Shown here: positions 7,013 through 16,400 of the stretch, piece by piece | How positions within the stretch are numbered: the stretch's first letter is position 1 | How the letters are laid out: every line of letters begins with the position of its first letter | From: Actinomycetes bacterium | GTDB lineage: Bacteria; Actinomycetota; Actinomycetes; Mycobacteriales; Mycobacteriaceae | NCBI GenBank assembly: GCA_023461275.1 | Contig: JAEYMI010000021.1 | Location: 1-64,000 of the forward strand | Reading direction: 5' to 3' | DNA: 64,000 nucleotides | Translations under genes and position numbers: made by a program | Notes under the pieces: model-generated | Seen by the model: the letters and a program-made list of their open reading frames with translations, nothing else | What the model was told of the DNA's origin: nothing | The model's database searches: none

Positions 7013-7594
7013 CTACAGCGGCAGTTCCCGAAAACCGGCTTCCGGCGTGAGGACCCATCCGACCGGCACGTCGTGTTCGTCGGCGGGCAGGGAGTCGACG
7101 ACCTCGTCGTCGTAGACCACCGCGACGACGTCGGCGGTCAGTCCCGGCAGGGTGCGGTCGTAGTAGCCGGCACCGCGGCCCAGGCGGACGCCGGTGCGGT
7201 CCACCGCGTAGGCAGGCACAAAAATCACCGACGCCGCCTCGACGGCGTCAGAACCCAGGCGCGTTCCGTCCGGCTCCAGCAGTCCCCATCGGCCCCTGAC
7301 CAGGGACGACGCGCCGTCGTAGCGCACCCAGTCCAGTGCCGTCGGCTCACCGGACGGGACCACCGGAACCAGCACGGTCACGCCACGGTCGAGCAGTGCG
7401 TCGAGGAAACCGGGGGAGCCGGGTTCGGAGCCGAACGGCACATAGGCGGCCACCGTGACGTCATATTCCAGCCGGAACGGTGCCGAATACACCCACTCGG
7501 CCAGGTTCGCCGCGGCCTGCTCCCGCACGAACATCGACATGCCGGATCGCTCCGCCGCACGCTCGTCGCGCAGCTGTTTCTTCAGTGTTCGCAC
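7013..7594 (-). CDS. 5-formyltetrahydrofolate cyclo-ligase
   Basis: 193-residue cytoplasmic enzyme that uses ATP to convert 5-formyl-THF to 5,10-methenyl-THF in folate one-carbon metabolism. Seen motifs are the N-terminal LKKQLRDERAA, WGLLEPDG at about 103-110, VIFVPAYAVDRTGVRLGRG and the substrate/ATP loop GRGAGYYDRTL at 139-149. Length is normal for the family. It is divergent from galU with 65 bp between starts, as Rv0992c is from galU in M. tuberculosis. Confidence 0.92.
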   Translation of the reverse strand: MRTLKKQLRDERAAERSGMSMFVREQAAANLAEWVYSAPFRLEYDVTVAAYVPFGSEPGSPGFLDALLDRGVTVLVPVVPSGEPTALDWVRYDGASSLVRGRWGLLEPDGTRLGSDAVEAASVIFVPAYAVDRTGVRLGRGAGYYDRTLPGLTADVVAVVYDDEVVDSLPADEHDVPVGWVLTPEAGFRELPL

Positions 7595-7659
7595 TCAGGT
7601 CCACCTTTGGTCTGTTTACCCGACAGGATCCTCGCAGACTTCGACATTAGGGTGTTCCC

Positions 7660-8613
7660 ATGACGACCAGTAGCGTGAGCAAGTCCGAACAGTTCACCGA
7701 GTATGAATCGGTCCCGAACACTCCTCCCATTCCGCGCACCGCAGTGGTGCCCGCCGCCGGCCTGGGAACCCGATTCCTGCCGGCCACCAAGACCGTGCCG
7801 AAGGAACTGCTGCCCGTCGTCGACACGCCTGGTATCGAACTGGTCGCCGAGGAAGCCAAGTCGGCCGGCGCCGAGCGGCTGCTGATCGTGACCTCGCCGG
7901 GCAAGGACGGCGTGGTCGCGCACTTCGTCGAAGACCTTGTGCTGGAGAACACCCTGGCCACCCGCGGCAAGGCCGCCATGCTCGCCAAGGTCCGTAAGGC
8001 GCCGTCGCTGCTCGAGGTGGCGTCGGTGGTGCAGGAGAAGCCGCTCGGCCTCGGGCATGCCGTCGGATGCGTCGAGCAGTACCTCGACGACGACGAGGAC
8101 GCCATCGCCGTGCTGCTGCCCGACGACCTGGTGCTGCCCGGCGGTGTGCTGGAGGTCATGGCCCGGACCCGCCAGCGGCGCGGCGGCTCGGTGCTGTGCG
8201 CGATCGAGGTCCCGCAGGACCGCATCAGCGCCTACGGCGTGTTCGAGGTCGAGGACCTGCCCGACGCGAACAACCCGAACGTCAAGCGGCTCAAGGGCAT
8301 GGTGGAGAAGCCGGCGCCCGAGGACGCGCCGTCGAATCTGGCCGCCGCCGGCCGATACATCTTGGACCGCAAGATCTTCGACGCGCTGCGCCGCATCAAG
8401 CCCGGCGCCGGCGGCGAACTGCAGCTGACCGACGCCATCGCCCTGCTCATCGCCGACGGTGAGCCCGTGCACGTCGTCGTGCATCACGGCACCCGTCATG
8501 ACCTGGGCAATCCGGGTGGCTACCTGAAGGCCGCCGTCGACTTCGCGCTCGACCGCGACGACTACGGACCCGACCTGCGTGCGTGGCTCAAGGAGCGCCT
8601 GGCCGACGAGTGA
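7660..8613 (+). CDS. galU: UTP-glucose-1-phosphate uridylyltransferase GalU
   Basis: 317-residue enzyme making UDP-glucose from UTP and glucose-1-phosphate, used for glycans, trehalose and cell-wall sugars. The nucleotidyltransferase signature GLGTRFLPATKTVPKELLP is at 34-52; VIPDD-type loop appears as VLLPDDLVLPGG, and VEKPAPEDAPSNLAAAGRYI is the sugar-binding segment. First gene of the conserved run galU-glp-rimJ-glpR on the plus strand. Confidence 0.96.
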   Translation: MTTSSVSKSEQFTEYESVPNTPPIPRTAVVPAAGLGTRFLPATKTVPKELLPVVDTPGIELVAEEAKSAGAERLLIVTSPGKDGVVAHFVEDLVLENTLATRGKAAMLAKVRKAPSLLEVASVVQEKPLGLGHAVGCVEQYLDDDEDAIAVLLPDDLVLPGGVLEVMARTRQRRGGSVLCAIEVPQDRISAYGVFEVEDLPDANNPNVKRLKGMVEKPAPEDAPSNLAAAGRYILDRKIFDALRRIKPGAGGELQLTDAIALLIADGEPVHVVVHHGTRHDLGNPGGYLKAAVDFALDRDDYGPDLRAWLKERLADE

Positions 8614-8749
8614 GCCATTCGATGCGTTCACCGACCGTCAGGCGCGCCTGCCCAACGGTCGGTGTCCGGGCCGTTAACGTCTACACCCGAGACAATCGAG
8701 CCCGAGACTTGGGCTCGCAGACGGTGAACGGCACAGGGCGGGAGGCGGC

Positions 8750-10054
8750 ATGCGTTCGGTCGAGGATCATCTGACCCTGGTGACCGCGGCGGCGGTGGCC
8801 CCACGGCCGGTGCGCGTCGCGATCTCCGAGGCGCAGGGCCTGATGTGCGCCGAGGAGGTCGTCACCGAACGTCCGATGCCGGGATTCGACCAGGCGGCCG
8901 TCGACGGTTACGCGGTGCGCGCCGTCGACGTCGGGCTGGCCGGTCTCGACGCACCCGACGACATCGAGGACTTTGACGCCGGTCACGTCGAGGTCATCGA
9001 CCTCGAAGCGGGCAAGCCGATGATCGTCGGTCTGCCCGTTGTCGGCGAGGTGGGCCCGGGTGCCCGCACCCCGACCCGGCTGCAGCCCGGACAGGCGGTG
9101 CGCGTCGAAACCGGTGCTCCCATGCCAACTCTCGCCGACGCCGTCGTGCCGCTGCGCTGGACCGACGGCGGTGAGCAGACGGTGAAGGTCGGGCACGCGG
9201 TGGAAAGCGGTGACTACGTTCGACGCATCGGCGACGACGTACAGCCCGGCGACATTGCGGTGCGCCAGGGTTCGATCATCGGTCCCGCGCAAGTCGGGTT
9301 GCTGGCCGCGGTCGGCCAGTCGCGGGTGATGGTGCATCCCCGGCCCCGACTGTCGGTGATCTCCATCGGCAGCGAACTCGTCGACATCGACCGCACACCC
9401 GGGCCGGGACAGATCTACGACGTCAACAGCTACGCCCTGGCCGCCGCCGCGCGTGATGCCGGCGCCGACGTCAACCGGGTCGGCATCGCCGAGCGCGAGG
9501 TCTCGCGGATGCGGGAAGTGGTTGAGGCGCAACTCATTCGATCCGAGATCGTGGTGATCTGCGGCGCCGTCGGCGGTAGTGCGTCGCGGGCGGTGGCCGA
9601 GGCGCTGTCCGACCTCGGCGAGCTGGAGATCGTGCGGGTGGCGATGCATCCGGGTTCGGTGCAGGGCTTCGGGCGGCTCGGACGCGACGAGGTGCCCACC
9701 TTTCTGCTGCCCGCCAACCCGGTCAGCGCGCTGGTCACCTTCGAGGTGATGGTGCGGCCGCTGATTCGCATCGCGCTGGGCAAACGTCAACCGATGCGAC
9801 GGGTGATCACCGCCCGCACCATCGGCCCGATCGCGTCGGTGGCCGGCCGCAAGGGATATCTGCGCGGACAGCTGATGCGCGACGAGAAGTCGGGGGAGTA
9901 CCTGGTGCAGGTGATCGGGGCGTCGCCGACCGGAAGCTCACACCTACTCGCCGAACTCGCCGAGGCGAACTGCCTGATCATGGTCGACGCCGACGTCGAG
10001 GAACTCGACACCGGCGACGAGGTCGAGGTGGCGTTCCTCGCGCAGCGGGGCTGA
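8750..10054 (+). CDS. glp: MoeA-like divisome protein Glp (gephyrin-like)
   Basis: 434 residues with full MoeA/gephyrin architecture (domain with QAAVDGYAVR at about 46-55, C-terminal beta-barrel). Canonical molybdotransferase residues are changed: the usual GGVSVGxYD loop reads CGAVGGSASRAVAEAL, and the PGNPVS loop reads PANPVS. That pattern, and the position between galU and rimJ-glpR, fits Glp, a MoeA-derived protein shown in Corynebacterium to bind FtsZ and the membrane protein GlpR at the septum. Loss of catalytic residues is seen; the division role is from family knowledge. A true molybdopterin role is not fully excluded, but no other molybdenum genes are near. Confidence 0.85.
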   Translation: MRSVEDHLTLVTAAAVAPRPVRVAISEAQGLMCAEEVVTERPMPGFDQAAVDGYAVRAVDVGLAGLDAPDDIEDFDAGHVEVIDLEAGKPMIVGLPVVGEVGPGARTPTRLQPGQAVRVETGAPMPTLADAVVPLRWTDGGEQTVKVGHAVESGDYVRRIGDDVQPGDIAVRQGSIIGPAQVGLLAAVGQSRVMVHPRPRLSVISIGSELVDIDRTPGPGQIYDVNSYALAAAARDAGADVNRVGIAEREVSRMREVVEAQLIRSEIVVICGAVGGSASRAVAEALSDLGELEIVRVAMHPGSVQGFGRLGRDEVPTFLLPANPVSALVTFEVMVRPLIRIALGKRQPMRRVITARTIGPIASVAGRKGYLRGQLMRDEKSGEYLVQVIGASPTGSSHLLAELAEANCLIMVDADVEELDTGDEVEVAFLAQRG

Positions 10055-10130
10055 TCGGTTTCACGCCCCCGATCGCGACATTGCCCAACACCCGGTAACT
10101 CCGGGATGTACTCCGCATAGACTTCCATCC

Positions 10131-10787
10131 GTGTGGAGGTGGTTGACCGGGACCAACAGCAGTCCCGGGTGGCCCGCGACCGTCGGGCCGCTACGCAGTC
10201 GTGGTGGCGCGGTTACGTTGCGTCCGGTGCGGTTACGTGACGGCAAGACGTGGAGTGAATTGCGCATGCGCAATCAGAACTATCTGATGCCATGGGAGCC
10301 CACCGGTATCGGCAGCTGGACGGATCGTCATCATCCGGCGGCGTGGCCTGCCCTGCACGCGGTCCTGAAGTCCGAGGCCAAACGTGGTGCGGTCCTGCCG
10401 TTCGTGATCGAGGTCGACGGCGAGTACGTCGGGCAACTGACCATCGGAAACGTTCAGCGCGGTGCGGTGCGTACCGCGTGGATCGGATACTGGATCGATT
10501 CAGATCGGTTCGGCAAGGGAATCGCCACGGCCGCAGTCGCTTTGGGCGTCGACCATTGTTTCGGACCGGTCGGGCTGCATCGGCTCGACGCCACCGTGCA
10601 GCCGGCGAACGCGGCGTCGCAGGCGGTGCTGACCAAGGTCGGGTTCCGTCGCGAAGGGTTGCTCGAACGCTATATGGACGTCAACAAGCGGTGGCGAGAC
10701 CACTACCTGTTCGCGCTGACGGCCGAAGAAGTGGTCGGCAGTGCGGCGGAGACGCTGGTCCGGGCCGGGCGGGCGACGTTCCTCTAG
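10131..10787 (+). CDS. rimJ: RimJ-type GNAT N-acetyltransferase
   Basis: 218-residue acetyltransferase of the RimJ/RimL group, which acetylates the N-terminus of ribosomal or other proteins from acetyl-CoA. The acetyl-CoA loop is WIGYWIDSDRFGKGIATAAV, and the distal motif LDATVQPANAASQAVLTKVG followed by FRREG is typical. The start is a GTG at 10131 (MWRWLTG); a later start is possible because the first 25 residues are atypical. Conserved third gene of the galU-glp-rimJ-glpR block (Rv0995 in M. tuberculosis). Confidence 0.85.
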   Translation: MWRWLTGTNSSPGWPATVGPLRSRGGAVTLRPVRLRDGKTWSELRMRNQNYLMPWEPTGIGSWTDRHHPAAWPALHAVLKSEAKRGAVLPFVIEVDGEYVGQLTIGNVQRGAVRTAWIGYWIDSDRFGKGIATAAVALGVDHCFGPVGLHRLDATVQPANAASQAVLTKVGFRREGLLERYMDVNKRWRDHYLFALTAEEVVGSAAETLVRAGRATFL

Positions 10788-10956
10788 CCGCGTCCCGGTA
10801 GAGCCCGGCACTGAAAAGCCTGCGGCTCACTGAGAAACACGTGTGAAAGGCGAACAGATTCGTCGGGCCTCGGCGCGTCTGCGCTGTCTGTCGGGTGGTC
10901 GCCCTTAGATTGTGTACTGGTCCCGTGTAACCAGAGTGAAAAGAAGGGAGAGTCGC

Positions 10957-12267
10957 ATGCCGAACTCCGTCCTGTGGGTCTGCCTCGTCGCCGTCTGGCT
11001 CTTCGTGCTGGTTCCCATGGTGATCAAGGGTCGGCCGCAGATGTTGAAGACCACCGACGCGGCCAAGGCCACCCGGCTGCTGCACCGCGGCGGCACCGCA
11101 TCCGGTTCGACTGCCCGACGTGCCGCCGGCGCCCACCCGTACGACCCTTCCTACAAGCGCAGCGCACGCAAGCGCGCATCGGTCGCGGTCACCGAGGCAT
11201 CCGACGAGAAGCCCGCAGCGCGCTCGGTACCCACCACGACGCTGCTCGCCGACGATGACGCTGCCGAGGACGAGACCCCCTCGACGACAACCGAAACCGC
11301 CGACGCCGGCAACCGCACTCGTCGCGCGGATGGTGCGGGCGTCGAGAAGCCCGTGGTTGATGCCGACAAGAGCGTCGACTCCGACGTCACAGGGGACAAG
11401 GCCACCGAAGACAAGGCCACCGACGACGTCGATGAGGACGCCCATGACGAGGTGACCCTCGACGGCGAGATCGTCGACCCCGAAAGCGATTCGGACACCT
11501 CAGATCTGGGAGAGATCGTCGACGCCGAGATCGGTGAGATCGACGACGACCTCGAGGACGAGGCGGACGAAGACCTGGAGGATGACGTCGACGACGATCT
11601 GGAGGACGAGGTCGACGACCTGTCCGATCCTGAGGTCGACGAATTCGAGAATCCCCGGGCGGCCCGCGGTGACCGTGACAAGCGGCGTGCCGTCGACGAC
11701 TATGACGAGCTCGACGACGATGAGTTCGATGACGACGCATACGACGAATTCGATGACGACGAGTACGAGGACGACGACAAGAACGCTGTCGCGGCCGACA
11801 GCGGATCGCGGCGTCGTCGGCGTGGTGTCTACACGCCGGACAAGAAGCAGATCGCGCTGAAATACCGTGAGCGCCAACGGGTCACAGCAGGTCTGTTCCT
11901 GCTGATGATCGCCGGCATCGCTTCCGGCGTCGTGCTCGGCACCGCCGGATGGATCATCGCCGGCGTGACGGTGTTCGCGTTCGTGTTCTACCTGGGCTAT
12001 CTACGACGCGCGGTTGCCGTCGAGCAGAAGATCCGTGCGCAGCGGATGGCGCGGGCCAAGCGTCAGGCTCGCCAGGACGCTGAGCGCCGTCGTCGGACGC
12101 AGTCGATGGAGGAGTTCGAGACGGCTCCGCCGCCGCCGCGCTTGCGTCGTCCCGGTGGTGCGACGGTGCTCGAAATCGACGACGAGGACCCGGTATTCGA
12201 TCACCTGCCGCCGTTCCAGCGTCGTCGGACGATGCGGGAGAACCCGGAGTTCCGTCAGGTCGGCTGA
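10957..12267 (+). CDS. glpR: Divisome membrane protein GlpR/SepX-like
   Basis: 436 residues. An N-terminal membrane helix (about 4-20, VLWVCLVAVWLFVLVPMVI) is followed by RLLHRGG, then a very long acidic low-complexity region (about 140-285, runs of Asp/Glu), two close membrane helices at about 309-349, and a basic C-terminal segment. This is the architecture of GlpR, the membrane receptor of Glp in Corynebacterium, and SepX of Streptomyces, which stabilise FtsZ-based division. The start at 10957 has AGAAGGGAGAG upstream. The acidic region is longer than in most relatives I recall, a possible lineage expansion. Confidence 0.82.
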   Translation: MPNSVLWVCLVAVWLFVLVPMVIKGRPQMLKTTDAAKATRLLHRGGTASGSTARRAAGAHPYDPSYKRSARKRASVAVTEASDEKPAARSVPTTTLLADDDAAEDETPSTTTETADAGNRTRRADGAGVEKPVVDADKSVDSDVTGDKATEDKATDDVDEDAHDEVTLDGEIVDPESDSDTSDLGEIVDAEIGEIDDDLEDEADEDLEDDVDDDLEDEVDDLSDPEVDEFENPRAARGDRDKRRAVDDYDELDDDEFDDDAYDEFDDDEYEDDDKNAVAADSGSRRRRRGVYTPDKKQIALKYRERQRVTAGLFLLMIAGIASGVVLGTAGWIIAGVTVFAFVFYLGYLRRAVAVEQKIRAQRMARAKRQARQDAERRRRTQSMEEFETAPPPPRLRRPGGATVLEIDDEDPVFDHLPPFQRRRTMRENPEFRQVG

Positions 12268-12299
12268 GCCGCACCGCGATTCGACCCCTCGAGCGACTT

Positions 12300-12362
12300 A
12301 ACGCTGGGGCTGTTCAATACGCGCACTTTGCTCGGTGTGCATAATCGAACAGCCCCAGCGTT
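12300..12362. terminator. Bidirectional terminator between glpR and the next gene
   Basis: AACGCTGGGGCTGTTC at 12300-12315 and GAACAGCCCCAGCGTT at 12347-12362 are perfect 16-bp inverted arms; the inner GCGCAC/GTGTGC adds partial pairing. It sits between convergent genes (glpR ends 12267, the minus-strand gene ends 12392), fitting termination from both sides. Confidence 0.85.
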
Positions 12363-12391
12363 TGTCGTCGGCCGGGTCTGATGTCAGCAGT

Positions 12392-13144
12392 TCACTTCTC
12401 GTCGTCGATGGGCTCGATGTCGGCGCGGTGCGCGACGATCCATCGCTTGGTGAGCGCCACGGCCTTGGCCAGCGCCACGCGCTCACCCACGTACATCACC
12501 GGCGCGCCGAGCACCGGGATGGCCCCGAGCATGCGCAGCACCCGAGGCGCCTGCGGGCGTCGTTCCATCTCGTCGGACAGGCCGCGCAGCACCTGCGCCA
12601 CCTCCCACGCGGCACCCATCAGTGACCGCTTCTTCTTCGACGGCTCGTCGGCCGCCCTCGCTTCGCCTTCCTTGGCGACGACGGCGTCGAGTTCACGCCC
12701 GCACAACACCGATCCGAGTAGCTCGACGTGGGCGGTGCGGTCGGTGACGCCGTATTCGCGGGCAACAGCGACGGCGACCATCGCCTGATTGGCGAAGCCG
12801 AGCATCGAACCGATCGGCAGACGCCGGGCCCACACGCCGAACACACTCGGGTAGGCGACCGCGACGGTGTTGAGCGTGCCGATCCGTGACATCCACCAGT
12901 CGGCGCGTTCGGTCATCGACCGGGTGGACCAGCCCTTGGTGCCGGGCCAGTCGGACACGTTGACCAGGCGTCCGAGCAGTTCGGCGCCGCGTCGGGCCAG
13001 CGACGGGTCGTCGACGTCCTCGAGGTAGGTCAGTTTCTTCAGGCGGATCGGATCGCTGCTGGACAGCGCATCGAGGACGGGGTTGATGATGGTGACCGCG
13101 GTGCCGAGAATGTCGGCGACCTGGGAGTCGGGGAGTGTGGGCAC
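12392..13144 (-). CDS. Conserved actinobacterial protein of unknown function
   Basis: 250 residues, GTG start. No catalytic motif is recognised. The middle (ADWWMSRIGTLNTVAVAYPSVFGVWARRLP) and C-terminal segment (VLRMLGAIPVLGAPVMYVGERVALAKAV) are hydrophobic enough for membrane association, with a charged KKKR linker between them; the C-terminus is acidic (IEPIDDEK). It is convergent with glpR and immediately precedes tRNA-Ala on the other strand, which fits a core-genome gene. Function not assigned. Confidence 0.65.
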   Translation of the reverse strand: MPTLPDSQVADILGTAVTIINPVLDALSSSDPIRLKKLTYLEDVDDPSLARRGAELLGRLVNVSDWPGTKGWSTRSMTERADWWMSRIGTLNTVAVAYPSVFGVWARRLPIGSMLGFANQAMVAVAVAREYGVTDRTAHVELLGSVLCGRELDAVVAKEGEARAADEPSKKKRSLMGAAWEVAQVLRGLSDEMERRPQAPRVLRMLGAIPVLGAPVMYVGERVALAKAVALTKRWIVAHRADIEPIDDEK

Positions 13145-13234
13145 ACTTCGAGAGTAGCCAGCGCGGCGCGTTTGGAACTGGCCACGCCCGGGCTGCTAGA
13201 GTTGCCTGCGGTTGGTCCGCTTCGGCGACCTCCC

Positions 13235-13307
13235 GGGGCTATGGCGCAGTTGGTAGCGCGACTCGTTCGCATCGAGTAGGTCTGGGGTTCGATTCCCCAT
13301 AGCTCCA
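13235..13307 (+). tRNA. tRNA-Ala (anticodon CGC)
   Basis: A full cloverleaf folds: acceptor GGGGCTA/TAGCTCC, D arm GCGC-AGTTGGTA-GCGC, anticodon arm ACTCG-TTCGCAT-CGAGT with anticodon CGC reading GCG (Ala), and T arm TGGGG-TTCGATT-CCCCA. Discriminator base A; CCA is not encoded. The region 3' of it departs from the mycobacterial gene order, which is common at tRNA integration points. Confidence 0.97.
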
Positions 13308-13319
13308 CCGACAAAAGGG

Positions 13320-13348
13320 CAGGTCAGGTATTAATTCTGGCCTGTCTT
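13320..13348 (+). terminator. Terminator of the tRNA-Ala transcript
   Basis: CAGGTCAG (13320-13327) pairs with CTGGCCTG (13337-13344) with one G-U pair, and is followed by TCTTTC. It starts 13 nt after the tRNA end. Confidence 0.7.
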
Positions 13349-13436
13349 TCGTCGCCTCAGCCCGCATGTGTGTCACTCTCCGGGGAGGCATCGCTCAGTG
13401 CGTCGCTATCACTACTTTCCCGAGAGAAGTGTTCGG

Positions 13437-16400
13437 CTATCCGGACCGGTCGAGATCGTTATTGTCGATCGAATCGATGCTGGCACGGACAGTGGCGGCA
13501 TCGGGAATGCCGAGATCCGAGAAGACTTGGAGTGCATGTTTCCAATGCTTCATTGCTCTCGCGATGTCGTTCTCTGCCGCTGCTACTGAACCGAGAATTC
13601 TGTTGGCGCGGGCCACCCCCAGTCGTTGGCCGCTGGAAACCGAAACGTGGAGCATCCGTAGCGCACACTGCTCAGCGCGATCGAGTTGCTCGAGCGAGAA
13701 GAACAATGGACCGAGTTGGCTGAGCACCTTGCATACAGTGATCTGGTTGGCGCTGCGGTCAATGATTGCCAGCGCAGCGTCGGCGTGACCGATCGCAGAG
13801 TCAGCCTTGCAGAATATGGAGTCGGTCACGGCAAGCCGAGCCCGTGCGTGCGCTTCGCCGTCGGTGTACTGAATCTTGCGCGCAAGATCGAGCGCCAGAG
13901 CTGCATATCGCACTGAATCATCCCAGTCGTGAAGGGATTCAGTGATCAGTGACATTAGGCAGAGCGTTTCGATTTCGTATGTCCTGTCACCGCATTCGAC
14001 AAAGGCGCCGAGCGCCTGAGTTGCCGAACGCAGGGCGGCTTCGTGACTGCCGAGGTCGTAGTCGACCAATGCTAAGCCGTACAACGCGATGCTCTTGTCG
14101 TGGAGCGAGTCGATGCGATCGGAGACTTCGATCGCTCGGTCGAAGCATCCTCGTGCCGCCGACAGGTCACCGGTTGCTTGATGAACCAGTCCGAGATTCC
14201 GGAGACTGTAGGAGATGATGTGGTGTAGTCCGATGCGGTCCGCGATGAGAACGGATTCCGCGATAGTTGTTGTTGCATGGGCTATGTCACCGCGGGTCCA
14301 CTGGATGGAGCCCAACAGTCCGAGCGTCGAAGCGGCCAGCCGCTGGGAGGTGACTCGTCGGGAGATCGAAAGGGCCTCCTGCGCAGAATCTTCCGCGTCG
14401 TCGACCCGTCCAAGCGACAGCTGGGCCAAACCCAGGTTGTTGAGCGTCGCGGCTGTCTCCTCTGGCATATCCAGCTCGCGATGCATCGCAAGGCTTTGCC
14501 GATGATGAGCGATGGCTTCGTGGTAATCACCTAATGTGTTGCTGAGATTGGCCAGACTGCGGTGCATCGATGCGATCCCGTGCTTGTCGCCGAGTTTTGT
14601 CGCAGCGGCCAGGCCTGATTGTGCCGCCTCGCGCCATTCTGTTCGGTAATTTCCAGTCCAGAAGAATCCGCGGAGCGCATCGGCCATGTGCCACGAAAGG
14701 TGTTGTGGCCCTTTGGAAGCAAAGAACGGGATAAGCGTCGCGAGATTGTGTCGTTCTGCGAGGAGCCAGGCCATTGCCTGGCTCTCATCTGTGAAGTGCG
14801 CGGCTTCCAACGCACCCAATCCGGCTGGCGCCTCTAATCGAACGAACTCGCTGTGCAGGACGTCGACGGCCCCGCGAACACAGATCAGGTACCAGTGTCC
14901 GAGTCGTTCGATTGCCGCCGCCCGATCCTGGGCCGTATCTTGCTGGGCGCTCCGGTCGCGCGCGAATTCCTTTAGGAGGTCGTGGAATTGGTAGCGACCG
15001 GGTGTCTGTTGTTGCAATAGATTCATGGCTTTTAGCCGGTTGAGAGTGGTGCGCGCCTGGGCGGTGCTGATATCCGCGAGAACGGCAACTGCGTTGGCCG
15101 AGAACTCGGTGCCAGGGAAGAGCCCAGCGAACCGAAACACGTGCTGTTCGTCAGGTTCGGTCGCGGAGTAGGACAGTGCGATTGCAGTCGATACGGCCGA
15201 GGTGGTGTCACCCTCGATCGACAATGCGGCGAGACGGTTTCCGTGCCGAAGGTCGTTGAGGTAGTGCTCGACGTTCCCGCCAGGCGCTGTGATTAGGTTC
15301 GCGGCAGCGATCCGCAGGGCGAGCGGTAGGTGTGCACACAGTTGCGTCACTTCGGACATCACGTTCGGCTCGACCGTCCGCTGTGCGTTCGCGTGCATGC
15401 TTTCGATCAGAGTGATCGATTCGTCGGGGCTGAGAGTGCCTATCGATATCACGCGGGCGCCGAGGCCGGATGCGAGTCCGTGCAGTTGACTCCGGCTCGT
15501 GATTAGCACGGAACATCCTGCGTCGCCAGGGATTAGGGGCATGACCTGTTCGATGCTGGCCGCATTGTCAAGCACCACCAGGGTGTTCGTGCCGGACAAT
15601 CTGGACCTGAAGACGTTCACCTGTTCAGTGAGATTGGTGGGTATTTGATTGGCGGGCACGCCGATGCTGCGCAAAAACTGCGGCAACACTTGTTCAGGCC
15701 TCAGTGAAGCACTCTGTCCCGGGCTCTCGTAGCCTCGCAGATTCACGTACAGCTGACCGTCCGGAAACGACGACCGCACTCGTTGGCCGATGTGCACGGC
15801 GAGTGCCGTCTTGCCGACTCCGGGAAGACCTGAAAGGACAACGACGGGAGTGCCAGTCCGCGTGACAGTGGGTAGCAGCGCGTTGCTCAGGTGGTCGACG
15901 AGGTCCTGCCTGCCAACGAATCCCACGGCTTGCGGTGGCAGCTGGGCTGGGACGGACAGAGTCTGCTTCGTGCCCGGCTGCTGCCCGTCGGAAACCCAGA
16001 GGCTCACATCGGACTTCAGGATGCTCTCGTGCAAGTTTCGCAGTTCCTCACCGGGCTCCATGCCCAGTTCGTCCACCAACTGGTATCGGATCTGCTGGTA
16101 CACCTCCAATGCTTCGGCCTGCCGGCCAGACCCATAGAGGGCGAGCATGAGCTGCCCCCACAAGCGCTCCCGGTACGGGTTCGCGACTGCTGCAGCTCGC
16201 AGTTCCGTCACTAGTCGCGCGTGTCTGCCGAGGTGAAGATTGGTCTCGAAATGCAATTCGAGTGTGGAGATTCTCTCCTCCGTCAATGCGACAAGTGCGT
16301 GACGGCGCAACGAGTCTGACTGGATATCAGACAGCGCTGGTCCGCGCCAAATACCCAGCGCGTCGGACAATAGCTGTGCACGTGTATCGGCATCACCCGC

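Noticed and set aside
11500..11800. GAC/GAG-rich tract in glpR as a possible separate gene on the other strand (Ser-rich frame 11151-11681)
   Set aside because: The minus-strand Ser-rich frame is the mirror of Asp/Glu codons; the plus strand has the conserved GlpR ends on both sides in one frame.
13235..13347. An integrated phage or plasmid directly after tRNA-Ala
   Set aside because: No integrase, excisionase, structural gene or repeated tRNA 3' end could be seen within the window.
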